Notes: a model not told the origin generated them from the sequence alone. A DNA stretch of 64,000 nucleotides from Pseudomonas oligotrophica (GCF_021726475.1 NZ_JAKJRU010000004.1:124001-188000), one strand, 5' to 3'. Shown: positions 36,308 to 50,523, numbered from the stretch's first letter. Numbers and translations: made by a program.

Positions 36308-37402
36308 ATGACGGCTGCTGGAAAACAGCACGAGCACAAGAATCGCAACATTCAATTCCTTCGTGGCCTGGCCATCATCCTGGTGCTCTTCGCCCATGGC
36401 TCGGTGATGCTGGCCGGCGCCCAGGCGCAGGCGTGGGATGCGTTGCTGCAGCGCATCCTGCCGGGTATCGGCGTGGACCTGTTCTTCATCATCTCCGGCT
36501 TCCTGATGGGCGCGACCTTCCTGCGCAAGCAACAGGGCTTCGATGCGCATGCGGTGTATCGCTTCTACTGCAAGCGCATCCGCCGCGTGCTGGCGCCGAC
36601 CTGGTTCTGGGCCGCGGCCTTGCTGTTGCTGGCCCTAGTCGAGCAGGAGACCGGCATCGGCCCCTATGGATTGGAGCTATTGCTCAGCGTGGCGGCGAGC
36701 GCCGCGTTCTTCCTGGCCAACGTGTTCAATGCCCTCGAGCAGTCGGACTTCGGCTATTTCTGGTCGATTGCCCTGGAAGTGCAGTTCTACCTGTTCTTCC
36801 CGCTGTTGCTGTTGCTGCGAAACGGCTTCTGGCCGGCGGTGGTGGCGATCGTCGTCTGGTTCAGCTTCGCCAACCCCTTCGAGCCGGCCTGGCTGTTCCG
36901 CGTCAACGGGCTGTTCATCGGCCTGCTGCTGTGGAAGCTGTCGACGCTTGCGGTGTTCGAAGAGATCCAGGCGCAGATCGGTGCGCTCGGGGCCGGGCGC
37001 AAGGCGTGGGTGGCGCTGCTCGCGGTACTCGCCGCGGCGGTGGTGGGCAGCACCTTCGAGGCGTTCGAGTCGTTCCGCTGGACCGCCGTCACGTTGATCC
37101 TTGCCGTGGCCTTCGTGCTGGTCGCCTTCTCGGATGAGCTGGTATTCGGCGTCTTCTCTCGGCCGGTCGAGGCGATCGGTACCGTCTCGTTCTCGCTGTA
37201 CCTGTGCCATATCCCGGTCTGGCTGCTGACCACGGCCTATGCCGGTGCGCTGCCGACCGCCACCCGCGTCCCGCTGTGCCTGGCGCTCTCGCTGCTGGCG
37301 GCCTGGCTGAGCTACCGCTTTATCGAGCAGCCGCTGACCCGCCCGGCCCGTGCGGAGGCTTCGGCGGGGCAGGTGGCCTGCGTCGAAGCAGGCCGGCGGT
37401 GA
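36308..37402 (+). CDS. Acyltransferase-3 family membrane protein
   Basis: 364-residue membrane acyltransferase (OafA/YrhL-type without SGNH domain), about ten helices. NIQFLRGLAIILVLFAHGSVM carries the conserved His; GVDLFFIISGFLMG and the Arg-rich FYCKRIRRVLAPTWFW are family signatures. Would O-acylate a surface polysaccharide or glycan. Alone in its transcription unit. Confidence 0.88.
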   Translation: MTAAGKQHEHKNRNIQFLRGLAIILVLFAHGSVMLAGAQAQAWDALLQRILPGIGVDLFFIISGFLMGATFLRKQQGFDAHAVYRFYCKRIRRVLAPTWFWAAALLLLALVEQETGIGPYGLELLLSVAASAAFFLANVFNALEQSDFGYFWSIALEVQFYLFFPLLLLLRNGFWPAVVAIVVWFSFANPFEPAWLFRVNGLFIGLLLWKLSTLAVFEEIQAQIGALGAGRKAWVALLAVLAAAVVGSTFEAFESFRWTAVTLILAVAFVLVAFSDELVFGVFSRPVEAIGTVSFSLYLCHIPVWLLTTAYAGALPTATRVPLCLALSLLAAWLSYRFIEQPLTRPARAEASAGQVACVEAGRR

Positions 37403-37405
37403 CCC

Positions 37406-37731
37406 TCAGGCATCGCCCTCGGCGCTGAACGCTGCGTGGCAGCGCAGGCGATGCCCCGGCTCCGGGCCGAGCAGCCAGCTGCCATCGGCTTCAGGGCACG
37501 CCTCCATCACCGCGTTGTAGCTGAACGTCCAGCGGCGTTTCTGGCGGCCATCGACGCACTCGATCTCGACCACCGTCTCGTCGCTCGCGAATGGCTCGCC
37601 GGCTTCAGCCGCCGCCTCGGCGCGGTCGAGCAGCGCCTCGTCGAGGATGAAGGACCAGGCATGCAGTCCGTCGATTTCCAGCATGTCGGCCTGCTCGAGT
37701 TCGTCGAGCAGGTAGCGGGTCATGGCGTCGC

Positions 37732-37735
<4 letters not shown>
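37406..37735 (-). CDS. Conserved hypothetical downstream of metH (DUF5629-like)
   Basis: 109-residue acidic soluble protein ([50 protein letters not shown]). Starts 4 bp inside the metH 3' end, so it is co-transcribed. It resembles a small Pseudomonas-specific family (DUF5629, from memory) next to metH; function unknown. Confidence 0.65.
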
Positions 37736-41424
<3,689 letters not shown>

Positions 41425-41589
41425 TTGGACTACCTGGGTAAAGCCTGGACGAAAGGGCGCAAATCATAGCAAAGCTGTATGGTTTTTGATCGGTCGCCCC
41501 GTTTCTATGAATTTCGCTCAAGTCGAGCCGGGTTCGCCGCGGCGCAGGCGCTGCCCTACAATGGCGTTTCCCTTCCTGGACGCCCCGTC

Positions 41590-43863
41590 ATGCCCCTTCG
41601 CTTATGGCTGCTCGTGCTCATGCTGGCATGTGCTGCGGTGCAGGCCGAATCGCTGTCGTTCCAGCGTGATATCCAGCCGATCTTCACGGCCAAGTGCGTA
41701 GCCTGTCACGCCTGCTACGACTCGCCGTGCCAGCTCAATCTGGGGAGCGACGCCGGCGCGCTGCGCGGCGCCAGCAAGCAGCCGGTGTACGACGGCACGC
41801 GCACGCGGGCACAGCAGCCAACGCGACTGTTTCTCGATGCCCATGACGAAGCTGCCTGGCGGCGCAAGGGCTTTGCCTCCGTGCTGGACGGGCAGGGCAG
41901 CCAGGCCGCGCTGATGGCACGCATGCTCGAACTCGGGCGCAGCCAGCCGCTGGCGCCGAACGCCAGGTTGCCGGACGGGCTCGACGTGAGCATCCGGCGC
42001 GACAATAGCTGCCCGTTGCCGGAGGAGTTCGATGCCTATGCCCGGCGCGCGGTGCATGGCGGCATGCCGTTCGCCGTAGCCGGGCTGGACGATGCCGAAT
42101 ACGCGACCTTGCAGCACTGGCTGGCGCTGGGCGCGCCCATCGACCACGCCGACATCAGGATCGCGCCGGCCGAGCAGCGGCAGATCGAGGCCTGGGAAGG
42201 CCTGCTCAACCAGCCCGGCATCCGCGAGCGCCTGGTCGCCCGCTGGCTCTACGAGCACCTGTTCCTCGCGCACCTGCACTTCCAGTCGGCGCAGGGCGGG
42301 CACTTCTATCAACTGGTCCGCTCGCGTACACCGAGCGGGCAGCCGTTGGACGTGATCGCCACGCGCCGCCCGAACGACGATCCCGGCACCGCTTTCTTCT
42401 ACCGACTGCGCCCGGTCAGCGACGTGATCGTGCACAAGACGCACATCACCTTCGCCTTGAGCGCGGCCAAGCTGGCGCGGGTACGCCAACTGTTCCTCGA
42501 CGACGACTGGAACCTCGAACAGCTGCCGGGCTACGGCGCGGGCCACCGCGCCAACCCGTTCCTGACCTTCGAGGCGATCCCGGCGCGGGCGCGCTACCAG
42601 TTCATGCTCGACGATGCCGAATACTTCGTGCGCACCTTCATCCGCGGCCCCGTCTGCCGCGGACAGATCGCCACGGACGTCATTCGCGACAACTTCTGGG
42701 TGTTGTTCCAGGATCCGCAGCACGACCTCTACCTCAGCGACCCCGTCTTTCGCGGGCAGGCGACGCCGCTGCTGGCGATGCCGGGGCAGTTCGACGAACT
42801 GGGCGATCTGCTGACCTTCTGGAACGTCTATCGCGGCAAGCGCAACCGTTACGAGGAACTGCGCCGCGCGGCCTACGCCGAGCAGCCGGCCCAGTGGGCG
42901 CACATCTGGAGCGGCAACGACAACGCGCTGCTGTCGATCTTCCGCCAGTACGACAGTGCCTCGGTGCGCAAAGGGCTGATCGGCGAAATCCCGCAGACGC
43001 TCTGGTGGATGGATTATCCGCTGCTGGAGCGCACCTACTACCAGCTGGTGGTCAACTTCGACGTGTTCGGCAACGTCTCGCACCAGGGGCAGACGCGGCT
43101 GTACTTCGACCTGATCCGCAACGGTGCGGAACTCAATTTCCTGCGTCTGCTGCCTGCGGCGTCGCGCCAGGCGATTCTCGACAGCTGGTACCAGAAGGGC
43201 GGCCAGCTGAAGCTGAAACTGGCCTATACCGCCATCGACACGCGCACCGCGACCGGCCTGGCGCTCGCCGATGCACGACCGAGGGAGGATTTCGCCCGGC
43301 AGCTGCTGGCCCGTCACGCCGCCATCAACGCCCGGCCCGACCCGATCAACCGTTGCGACGGCGCGCATTGTCATCGTCCAGGACAGGCGCCTGCGCTACA
43401 GCAGGCCGAGCAGTTCCTCAGTCGCCTGGCCGGGCGGTCCGCCGCCGGCATGCCGATGATCGCCCAGCTGCCCGAAGCGACCTTGCTGCGGGTGGAACTG
43501 CCCGACGGGCGCCGCGAGATCTACAGCCTGTTGCGCAATCGCGCGCACAGTAACGTCGCCTTCATGTTCGGCGAGGAGTTGCGCTACCAGCCCCGGCTGG
43601 ACACGCTGACGGTCTATCCGGGGGTGCTGACCAGCTACCCGAACTTCATCTTTTCGCTGGCGGCAGCCGAGGTGCCGTCATTCGTCCAGGCGCTGGAGCA
43701 GGTGCGCTCCGCTGGCCAGTTCGAACGCATCGTCGAGCGTTGGGGCATTCGTCGCAGCCATCCGCGGTTCTGGTTCTACTTCCACGACCTCCGCCGCTAC
43801 CTGGAAGAAACCGAGCCGCTGGAGGCCGGGGTGCTGGACATGAACCGCTACGAGAACCTTTGA
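41590..43863 (+). CDS. cti: Fatty acid cis/trans isomerase Cti
   Basis: 757-residue periplasmic haem protein that converts cis- to trans-unsaturated membrane fatty acids under solvent or heat stress. Signal peptide about 1-19 (cleavage after AVQA), haem motif C36-V-A-C39-H40 close to the mature N-terminus, as in P. putida Cti. Start set at the ATG in front of the signal peptide. Divergent from metH as in P. aeruginosa (recalled). Intact. Confidence 0.94.
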   Translation: MPLRLWLLVLMLACAAVQAESLSFQRDIQPIFTAKCVACHACYDSPCQLNLGSDAGALRGASKQPVYDGTRTRAQQPTRLFLDAHDEAAWRRKGFASVLDGQGSQAALMARMLELGRSQPLAPNARLPDGLDVSIRRDNSCPLPEEFDAYARRAVHGGMPFAVAGLDDAEYATLQHWLALGAPIDHADIRIAPAEQRQIEAWEGLLNQPGIRERLVARWLYEHLFLAHLHFQSAQGGHFYQLVRSRTPSGQPLDVIATRRPNDDPGTAFFYRLRPVSDVIVHKTHITFALSAAKLARVRQLFLDDDWNLEQLPGYGAGHRANPFLTFEAIPARARYQFMLDDAEYFVRTFIRGPVCRGQIATDVIRDNFWVLFQDPQHDLYLSDPVFRGQATPLLAMPGQFDELGDLLTFWNVYRGKRNRYEELRRAAYAEQPAQWAHIWSGNDNALLSIFRQYDSASVRKGLIGEIPQTLWWMDYPLLERTYYQLVVNFDVFGNVSHQGQTRLYFDLIRNGAELNFLRLLPAASRQAILDSWYQKGGQLKLKLAYTAIDTRTATGLALADARPREDFARQLLARHAAINARPDPINRCDGAHCHRPGQAPALQQAEQFLSRLAGRSAAGMPMIAQLPEATLLRVELPDGRREIYSLLRNRAHSNVAFMFGEELRYQPRLDTLTVYPGVLTSYPNFIFSLAAAEVPSFVQALEQVRSAGQFERIVERWGIRRSHPRFWFYFHDLRRYLEETEPLEAGVLDMNRYENL

Positions 43864-43945
43864 TTGCCTTACTTGACTAAAATGCTAGGACTTTATCGGC
43901 GGCCCGGGTTGGCGTAGACTGCCGGCATATTTGCGAGGAGTCACC

Positions 43946-44530
43946 ATGAGCGCGATCACCATTACCGAAGCGGCACACGATTACCTGGCTGGCCTGCTGG
44001 AAAAGCAGAATACTCCCGGCATTGGCATTCGCATCTTCATCACCCAACCCGGCACCCCCTATGCCGAGACCTGCATCGCCTACTGCAAGCCCGGCGAAGA
44101 GAAGCCGGAAGACGTCGCCCTGGGGCTGAAGAGCTTCACTGCCTGGATCGACAGCACCAGCGAGCCCTTCCTCGAGGACGCCCTGGTGGACTACGCGACC
44201 GACCGCATGGGCGGGCAACTGACCATCAAGGCACCCAATGCCAAGGTGCCGATGATCAGCGACGACAGCCCGCTGAACGAGCGCATCAACTACTACCTGC
44301 AGACCGAGATCAACCCAGGCCTGGCCAGCCATGGCGGGCAGGTCTCGCTGATCGACGTGGTGGAAGAGGGCATTGCCGTGCTGCAGTTCGGCGGCGGCTG
44401 CCAGGGCTGCGGCCAGGCCGATGTGACGCTCAAGGAAGGCATCGAGAAGACGCTGCTGGCCCGCATCCCCGAGCTCAAGGGCGTACGCGACGTCACCGAC
44501 CACAGCAATCGCGAAAACGCCTACTACTGA
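43946..44530 (+). CDS. nfuA: Fe-S biogenesis protein NfuA
   Basis: 194-residue iron-sulfur carrier. N-terminal degenerate A-type scaffold (1-95) and C-terminal Nfu domain with [11 protein letters not shown] (CxxC that binds 4Fe-4S at a dimer interface). Delivers clusters to client enzymes under stress. Start at the ATG with GAGGAG upstream. Convergent 7-bp overlap with the topoisomerase gene. Confidence 0.95.
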   Translation: MSAITITEAAHDYLAGLLEKQNTPGIGIRIFITQPGTPYAETCIAYCKPGEEKPEDVALGLKSFTAWIDSTSEPFLEDALVDYATDRMGGQLTIKAPNAKVPMISDDSPLNERINYYLQTEINPGLASHGGQVSLIDVVEEGIAVLQFGGGCQGCGQADVTLKEGIEKTLLARIPELKGVRDVTDHSNRENAYY

Positions 44531-45696
44531 TCGGCCTGTGCCGGGCTGGCTCGTGGCGATGCGGGCCGGCGCGGTGCGCGGCATTCCTCGGGCCGGTCTT
44601 TCAGCGGCGCATGGCTGCCCCTTTCCAAAAAGGCAATGAGCCCGACCTCCTCGGCGCTCAGCCACCGGCGTTTGCGCGCGGCGCGCAGGCCGCTCAGCTC
44701 GCCACGCAGGAAGGCGCCGAGGATGTCCGGGTGGATGTAGCACTGGCGGCAGACCGTCGGGGTATTGCCCAGCAGCGAGGCGATCTGCCGGACTGCATCG
44801 GCCAGCTGCCGGCGTGCTGCCGTTTCGGATTGCCAGGGCAGGCGGCGCAAGTGCTCCAGTGCCTGGGTACTGCCGGCCCAGGTGCGGTAATCCTTGGCGG
44901 TGAAGCCCTGCCCGGTCAGCTGTTGCAGGTACTGGTTGATGTCCCCGGAGCTGACGGCGTGCCGCTGTCCCTGCTCGTCGACGTACTGGAACAGGTGCTG
45001 GCCCGGCAATTCCATGCAGCGCCGCATCAGGCGTGCCAGGCGGCGGTCTCGCAAGGTGACCCGATGTTCGACGCCGCTCTTGCCGCGAAAGCTGAAGCGG
45101 ATCGCGCTGCCCTCGACGCTGACGTGTCGATTGCGCAGCGTGGTCAGCCCGTAGGAGCGGTTGTCCTTGGCGTAGCGGGCATTGCCGACGCGGATGAGCG
45201 TCGATTCCAGCAGCCGGACCACCAGCGCCATGACCTTCGCCCGCGGTAGGCCAGGCAGGGCGATGTCCTTCTCCAGCCGCGCGCGCAGACGCGGTAGGGA
45301 CTGGCCGAACTCCAGCATGCGCTGGTACTTGCCTTCGTCCCGTACCTCGCGCCAGCGAGGATGGTAGCGATATTGCTTGCGCCCGCGGGCATCGCGCCCG
45401 GTGGCCTGCAGGTGGCCGCTCGGGTCCGGGCAGATCCACACGTCCCGGTAGGCGGGAGGGATGGCCAGCCGATTGATGCGTCCGATCTCGCCCGGGTCGC
45501 GGAGCCGTTGGCCGGCGGGGTCGAAGTAGGCGAACTTGCCGCGCAGGAGCCTGCGGCGGATGCCGGGCTGGCTGTCGTCCGAGTAGCGCAGCTCCGGCGG
45601 AAGTTCGGGACATAGCAGGGTGCCGGTATCGTCGCTTTCATCGAGGGCGACGGGGCGGGTGCCGGCGGCAATGGGCGGCGGATCCTGCCTCTCCAT
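44524..45696 (-). CDS. DNA topoisomerase IB (poxvirus-like)
   Basis: 390-residue type IB topoisomerase, similar to vaccinia and bacterial Top[32 protein letters not shown] N-terminal region, [20 protein letters not shown] (catalytic Arg), FRGKSGVEH (catalytic Lys), DYRTWAGS (second catalytic Arg) and the nucleophile Tyr in [14 protein letters not shown]-terminal tail rich in Arg/Pro/Ala. Relaxes supercoils; accessory enzyme common in pseudomonads. Confidence 0.9.
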   Translation of the reverse strand: MERQDPPPIAAGTRPVALDESDDTGTLLCPELPPELRYSDDSQPGIRRRLLRGKFAYFDPAGQRLRDPGEIGRINRLAIPPAYRDVWICPDPSGHLQATGRDARGRKQYRYHPRWREVRDEGKYQRMLEFGQSLPRLRARLEKDIALPGLPRAKVMALVVRLLESTLIRVGNARYAKDNRSYGLTTLRNRHVSVEGSAIRFSFRGKSGVEHRVTLRDRRLARLMRRCMELPGQHLFQYVDEQGQRHAVSSGDINQYLQQLTGQGFTAKDYRTWAGSTQALEHLRRLPWQSETAARRQLADAVRQIASLLGNTPTVCRQCYIHPDILGAFLRGELSGLRAARKRRWLSAEEVGLIAFLERGSHAPLKDRPEECRAPRRPASPRASPAQADQ

Positions 45697-45726
45697 GGGC
45701 GACGGCCCCGGTCCTGTGCGGCTCGG

Positions 45727-45891
45727 TCAGTCTTCGCTTTCCTTGTTGTTGCGCATCAGCAGCTGGATGGCTGCGACCAGCTCGTCGATCGCTTCGCGGT
45801 AGAGCTCCGGCTTGTCCTGTGTCTCGGCCTGGTCGGCGTGCTTGCGGGCGGTGTCGAGGTGGTCGTTGATCGAGGAATAGTCACCTAGCAT
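45727..45891 (-). CDS. 54-residue helical hypothetical protein
   Basis: Short acidic, helix-forming protein (MLGDYSSINDHLDTARKHAD ... ELYREAIDELVAAIQLLMRNN). AGGAGT precedes the ATG. No membrane helix or motif. Lies 30 bp upstream of the topoisomerase gene on the same strand and may be co-transcribed. Function unknown. Confidence 0.55.
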   Translation of the reverse strand: MLGDYSSINDHLDTARKHADQAETQDKPELYREAIDELVAAIQLLMRNNKESED

Positions 45892-45984
45892 GGACGGACT
45901 CCTGGTCTGTGTTTGGCGGGCCCCGGAGCGGGGCGGCTGTCCTAATAGCTGACCTACGCCTTGCTCAGCGGTTCGCACCGGTGG

Positions 45985-46677
45985 TCAACGGCTACGCAAG
46001 CTGGTCAGCGCCCTGGCCCAGTGGGGGTTGTGGCAGCGCGGGCAGGGCTGTTCCTGGCCGGTCTCCAGGACATGCGGGAAGCCGCAGCGCGTGCAGGCGT
46101 ACATCCCGCTGGCGGGCACCTGCCGGAAAGTCGGGCGATGCTCCGGAGGCAGCACCGACAGGCCGGGGCGCACCTCGTCCGGCCCATGGAAATACAGGCT
46201 CACTTCGCCATCGGTCTCCAGGATCGCCAGGCGCACCTGCCCCAGGTGCTCGACGCCCTGCTGCCTGAGTTCCATGAAGAACTCGTCGGCCGATATCTGC
46301 AGTTGGTCGAGGCTACGCAACTCGTAGATGCCGTCGCGGATAATGGTGATCGGGCGCCCTTCGACCCAGCCGCCGAAGCGGTGGCTCTTGGTCATCAGCG
46401 CGACGGTCAGGCGATAGAGCGCCAGCAGGGTGATGAACACCGCGGCCACCGGCAGCAGCGGTACGTCTTCGTAGAAGGACACGTCGCCGGCTGCCGAGCC
46501 GAGGGTGAGGATGATCACCAGCTCGAATACCGAAAGCTGGCGGATGCCGCGCCGCCCGCTGACCTTGAGAAAGACGAACACGGCAGCGAAGGCGAACAGC
46601 GCCCGCAAGGCGACCTCGGCGAGAAACAACGGCGGAAACTGGTCCAGCAGCATCCGCTGCCAATCGAAGGGCGTCAT
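45985..46677 (-). CDS. DUF421 (YetF-like) membrane protein with C-terminal zinc ribbon
   Basis: 230 residues: three membrane helices (about 18-38, 50-68, 72-92), the DUF421 domain with RRGIRQLSVFELVIILTLGSAAGD and GRPITIIRDG, and a C-terminal extension with C-x2-C (ACTRCGF) and C-x2-C (PCPRCHN), a likely zinc ribbon. Typical YetF proteins end before this extension. Function unknown; YetF-type proteins are linked to envelope or sporulation processes in other bacteria. Confidence 0.8.
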   Translation of the reverse strand: MTPFDWQRMLLDQFPPLFLAEVALRALFAFAAVFVFLKVSGRRGIRQLSVFELVIILTLGSAAGDVSFYEDVPLLPVAAVFITLLALYRLTVALMTKSHRFGGWVEGRPITIIRDGIYELRSLDQLQISADEFFMELRQQGVEHLGQVRLAILETDGEVSLYFHGPDEVRPGLSVLPPEHRPTFRQVPASGMYACTRCGFPHVLETGQEQPCPRCHNPHWARALTSLRSR

Positions 46678-46736
46678 CGGCTAGCTCCCGTGTCGTTCGT
46701 CGTCGAGGGGTGCCCAGGGAGGACGCGCCGCATGCG

Positions 46737-47021
46737 TTAGGCCCGCTCGGGGGATACGTGGAAGACGAACTGCACGCCATCGCCGGTGCCGTCGCCGACC
46801 ACCGAGCCGACCACCGGCCGATGGCTGACCTCGCGGCCCGGGTAGGCCTGGCGGATATGCCGCTGGGCGACTTCGCAGATGTGATCGAGCAGGCCGGTGC
46901 TCTGCTCAGCCCGCGGTACCACGAAGTGGAGGGTGATGGCGTGGCTTTGCGTGCCCTGCGGCAGGTGCGCCAGGCCGCTGCTGTGCCACTGGTCGTTGAC
47001 GTAGGCTTCGGCGCCTTTCAT
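46737..47021 (-). CDS. 94-residue conserved-looking hypothetical protein
   Basis: Soluble protein (MKGAEAYVNDQWHSSGLAHL ... HAITLHFVVPRAEQSTGLLDHI ... YPGREVSHRPVVGS). No motif I recognise; composition and codon use are normal for the genome. The ATG is preceded by GGAG. Lies in a series of small minus-strand genes. Confidence 0.55.
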   Translation of the reverse strand: MKGAEAYVNDQWHSSGLAHLPQGTQSHAITLHFVVPRAEQSTGLLDHICEVAQRHIRQAYPGREVSHRPVVGSVVGDGTGDGVQFVFHVSPERA

Positions 47022-47158
47022 AGGGGGCTCCTCGTTCGCGTGTGTCGGTCCTGTTGAGACCGCTGCGGCAACGAGACGACTCCCGAAGCGCCATCAAGGC
47101 ATGAAAAAGGCCCGGGGCGGGATGCCGTCGGGCCTGTTTGCTCTGAACGCGCCGCGGA

Positions 47159-47428
47159 TCAGGCAGGCATGTGCCACTCGGAAAAATGCGCACCGTTGCG
47201 GCTGAGTTGCTCGCGGGTCTGCTCCAGGGTCTGCTCGAGTTTGACCGGGTCGGTGTAGACGCTGCTGGACATCTTGCAGCGACCCAGCAGGCGCGCTTCC
47301 TGGCGGTCTACCACGCTGATGCTGACTTCGCCGTTGCCCTCGGGGAGGATCCAGGCGACACACTGGAACGGCTTGAAGGCGCGGTCGGTGATGAGGAGGG
47401 CGTCATTGATGCGGAGGGTAGCGTTCAT
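47159..47428 (-). CDS. DUF3509-like small protein
   Basis: 89 residues. LLITDRAFKPFQCVAWILPEGNGEVSISVVD followed by DPVKLEQTLEQTREQLS fits the Pseudomonas DUF3509 pattern as I remember it (FxPYQ ... DPQRLxxVLxxVRRDL). Start at the ATG after a GAGA-rich stretch; the upstream extension is not family-like. Function unknown. Confidence 0.6.
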   Translation of the reverse strand: MNATLRINDALLITDRAFKPFQCVAWILPEGNGEVSISVVDRQEARLLGRCKMSSSVYTDPVKLEQTLEQTREQLSRNGAHFSEWHMPA

Positions 47429-47759
47429 ATGGCAATGGTCTCTCTGAAAACGATGCGGATATCGGGTTACCGCCAGTATTTCGGGTGCCATGGCGTTGGC
47501 CTTATCCAGATGATGCGCTCAGAAGACCCGCGAGTCACACCGGAATTCAAAAAAAATCGAAGGCATTGCAATTAGCCGAAAGTCTTAGTCGTCCAGCGAC
47601 CCGACGATCGGACCAATAGCGCGCCTAAGTTATTGATTGGATAGGAAAAGTTTTTCTGACGGTCAGTGCGTGTCGCGTGCCTGTGGAAAACGCATGCGAC
47701 ATTGCACCGCAAGTCGAAAGAAGCGGCTGGCGCCCGCTCGGGCGCCAGCCGGGGAGGGG
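47429..47759. other. 331-bp gap with terminator of the chemoreceptor gene
   Basis: Carries the promoter of the DUF3509-like gene at its left side, an AT-richer middle (47540-47660) and the chemoreceptor terminator at its right. No gene-like frame or RNA structure other than the terminator was recognised. Confidence 0.5.
47724..47751 (-). terminator. Terminator of chemoreceptor gene
   Basis: CGGCTGGCGCCC / GGGCGCCAGCCG, 12-bp stem with a 4-base loop, followed on the minus strand by CTTCTTTC. Begins 9 bp after the chemoreceptor stop. Confidence 0.8.
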
Positions 47760-49394
47760 TCAGATCTTGAATTGACGCAGGATGCCGTTGAGTCGATCGG
47801 CCAGTTCGCCCAGGTGCTTGCCGGCTTCGCTGGACTGCTCGGCGGCATCGTTGCTGCTCTGGGCCAGGCTCGCGGCCTGGGTCACGTTCTGGTTGATGTC
47901 CTCGACCACGTGGGATTGTTGCAGCGTGGCGCTGGCAATCGATGCATTGAGCCCGGAAATGTTGCGTAGCGCCTGGGCGATCTGCCCGAGGCTCTCGCCG
48001 GCCTGGCTGGCCTGCTCGACGGTCAGTTGCGACGCGCGGTTGCTTTCCATGATCACGTTGACGGCGGCGCCCGAGTTCTTCTGCAGGCGCTCGATCATGG
48101 TGTGGATCTCGGCCGTGGACTGCTGGGTGCGCTGGGCCAGCAGGCGTACCTCGTCGGCAACCACGGCGAAGCCGCGACCCTGCTCGCCGGCACGCGCCGC
48201 TTCGATCGCGGCGTTGAGGGCCAGCAGGTTGGTCTGGTCGGCGATCGAGCCGATCACGTCGAGCACGCTGCCGATCTTCGAAGTCTCGTCGGCCAGCGAC
48301 TGGATGACGCTGACGGCCTGGCTGATGGTGGTCGAAAGCTGGTCGATCTGCTGCAGGCTGGTCTCGATGTTCTGCTGGCCATGGCCTGCCTGGCTTTCTG
48401 CATCGCCCACCTCGTTGGAGGCATGCTCGGCGTTCTTCGCCACTTCCTGCACCGCATAGGTCACTTCGTTGATCGCCGTGGCGACGAGTTCCATCTGCTG
48501 CAGCTGCTGCTGGCTCTGCTCGAAGGCCTGGCGCGAGACGCTGCCCAAGGTGTTCGAGGAGCGGGCAAGCGAGTCGGCGGTTTCCAGCAACTGGGCGATG
48601 ACCGCGCGCAGCTTGCGGGCGAAGCTGTTGAAGTCGCGCCCCAGGGCGGTCAGCTCGTCGTTGCCGTTGACGTCCAGTTCGCGGGTCAGATCGGCTTCGC
48701 CGCTGGCGATGTTGGCCATGGCGGCCATGGAGTTGCGTAGCGGCACGGTGATGCTGCGGATCAACACGCCGACCATCACGGCCATCAGCGCGGCGATCGC
48801 CAGGCCGATGAAGGTGAAGCGCACCAGGTAGTTGTAGAACTCGCTTTCCACGTCATCGACGTAGATGCCCGAGCCGATCACCCAGCCCCACGGCTTGAAC
48901 AGCTTGACGTACGAGAGCTTCGGTACCGGCTGTTCCTCGCCCGGCTTGGCCCACATATAGTCGACCAGGCCGGCGCCGTCGCGCTTGGCGATGGCGACCA
49001 TCTCGTTGAACAGGGCCTTGCCGTTGGGGTCCTTGATCTGCGACAGGTCCTGGCCGTCGAGCTTGGGCTGCATCGGATGCATGATCATCCTCGGCGCCAG
49101 GTCGTTGATCCAGAAGTAGTCGTTCTGCCGGTAGCGCAGCGCACGGACCTGCTGCAGCGCGGCAGCCTGCGCCTGCTCGGTGGTCATCTCGCCGCTGGCT
49201 TCCAGGCGCTGGTAGTGATCGAGGATGCCCGCCGCCGTCTCGACGACATAGGTGGTCATCTCCTGCTTGCCCTTGTACAGATCCTGGCGGACTTGCTGGA
49301 TCATCAGCATGCCCAGTACGAAGAGCATCAGCGTTGCAACCACCGGGATGAGCCAGAGCCGTTTGCTGATGGGAAATTTTCGCAACAAATTCAT
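47760..49394 (-). CDS. Methyl-accepting chemotaxis protein with single Cache domain
   Basis: 544-residue chemoreceptor. Membrane helices near 12-32 and 190-212 flank a periplasmic sCache_2 domain ([51 protein letters not shown]). HAMP follows ([16 protein letters not shown]), then the signalling hairpin tip [43 protein letters not shown]. Such domains usually bind small organic acids. No C-terminal CheR-binding pentapeptide. Start at the ATG before the first helix; long upstream frame is a uppP shadow. Confidence 0.93.
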   Translation of the reverse strand: MNLLRKFPISKRLWLIPVVATLMLFVLGMLMIQQVRQDLYKGKQEMTTYVVETAAGILDHYQRLEASGEMTTEQAQAAALQQVRALRYRQNDYFWINDLAPRMIMHPMQPKLDGQDLSQIKDPNGKALFNEMVAIAKRDGAGLVDYMWAKPGEEQPVPKLSYVKLFKPWGWVIGSGIYVDDVESEFYNYLVRFTFIGLAIAALMAVMVGVLIRSITVPLRNSMAAMANIASGEADLTRELDVNGNDELTALGRDFNSFARKLRAVIAQLLETADSLARSSNTLGSVSRQAFEQSQQQLQQMELVATAINEVTYAVQEVAKNAEHASNEVGDAESQAGHGQQNIETSLQQIDQLSTTISQAVSVIQSLADETSKIGSVLDVIGSIADQTNLLALNAAIEAARAGEQGRGFAVVADEVRLLAQRTQQSTAEIHTMIERLQKNSGAAVNVIMESNRASQLTVEQASQAGESLGQIAQALRNISGLNASIASATLQQSHVVEDINQNVTQAASLAQSSNDAAEQSSEAGKHLGELADRLNGILRQFKI

Positions 49395-49626
49395 TTGAGT
49401 GACTCCTGATGAGCTCTCGCTTTTCTTGTTATGGCAACGGCTTTGCTTGGTGACGCATGACCCGTGCATCTGAATGGAGCGCTTGTGGGGAGGTTGCGAC
49501 ATGCAAACTCCTGATAGCTTTTCGGCCGCCCCTGGCGAAAAATGAGCCCCACCAAAGTCGAAAGCGGAATTTACTGGTGCGCGGCCGGTCAGATCAGCGG
49601 TCTGGCCGAGCGCCGGGTCGTCTTCG

Positions 49627-49638
49627 TTGTAATTACAA
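49627..49638. promoter_or_regulatory. 12-bp perfect palindrome before uppP
   Basis: TTGTAATTACAA, perfectly self-complementary and AT-only apart from two G/C pairs in a GC-rich genome, 33 bp before the uppP ATG. Could be an operator or promoter element; no known regulator assigned. Confidence 0.35.
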
Positions 49639-49670
49639 GTGCGATGGGTGTCATCGCTGATGGGGAATAG

Positions 49671-50501
49671 ATGGATCTTTGGCTTGCGGTACAAGCACTG
49701 ATATTGGGCGTCGTCGAGGGAATCACCGAGTTTCTTCCTATTTCCAGCACCGGTCACCAGATCATCGTCGCCGACCTGATCGGGTTCGGCGGCGAGCGGG
49801 CGATCGCCTTCAACGTCATCATCCAGCTCGCGGCGATCCTCGCCGTCGTCTGGGAATACCGGCATCGGGTGATCGGTGTCGTGGTCGGCCTGCCACGGGA
49901 GCGCCAGGCGCAGAACTTCACCGTCAACCTGCTGGTAGCCTTCATGCCGGCGGTGGTGCTCGGTGTGGCCTTCGCCGACCTGATCCACGAATACCTGTTC
50001 AACCCGATCACCGTGGCGACGGCGCTGGTCATTGGTGGCGTCGTCATGCTCTGGGCAGAGCGGCGCGAACACAGCATCAGGGCCGAGACGGTCGACGACA
50101 TGAACTGGACCCTGGCGCTGAAGGTCGGCTTCGCCCAGTGCCTGGCGCTGGTGCCCGGGACCTCGCGCTCCGGCTCGACGATCATCGGTGGCCTGTTGTT
50201 CGGGCTGTCGCGCAAGGCCGCCACCGAGTTTTCCTTCTTCCTGGCGATGCCGACCATGGTCGGGGCGGCGGTCTACTCCGGCTACAAGTACCGCGACCTG
50301 TTCCAGCCCGCCGATCTGCCGGTGTTCGCGATCGGCTTCGTGACCTCCTTCATCTTCGCCATGCTGGCGGTGCGGGCGCTGCTGAAATTCATCGGCAACC
50401 ACAGCTATGCGGCATTCGCCTGGTATCGGATCGTTTTCGGCATCATCATCCTGGCGACCTGGCAGTTTGGAATCATCGACTGGAGTACGGCCCAGGGCTG
50501 A
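49671..50501 (+). CDS. uppP: Undecaprenyl-diphosphatase UppP (BacA)
   Basis: 276-residue inner-membrane enzyme that dephosphorylates undecaprenyl diphosphate to recycle the lipid carrier for peptidoglycan; confers bacitracin tolerance. Motifs [15 protein letters not shown] and [22 protein letters not shown] are the two active-site signatures. About eight helices. Followed by a clear terminator. Confidence 0.95.
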   Translation: MDLWLAVQALILGVVEGITEFLPISSTGHQIIVADLIGFGGERAIAFNVIIQLAAILAVVWEYRHRVIGVVVGLPRERQAQNFTVNLLVAFMPAVVLGVAFADLIHEYLFNPITVATALVIGGVVMLWAERREHSIRAETVDDMNWTLALKVGFAQCLALVPGTSRSGSTIIGGLLFGLSRKAATEFSFFLAMPTMVGAAVYSGYKYRDLFQPADLPVFAIGFVTSFIFAMLAVRALLKFIGNHSYAAFAWYRIVFGIIILATWQFGIIDWSTAQG

Positions 50502-50523
50502 TCCTGGTGTCCGGGCCACATCC

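Noticed and set aside
41425-41589. Cobalamin riboswitch before metH
   Set aside because: The gap is only 165 bp and shared with cti; no B12-box-like sequence was recognised.
49395-49560. FliA (sigma-28) promoter before the chemoreceptor
   Set aside because: A GGCCGAAAA -10-like string exists but no TAAA -35 lies at the right distance.
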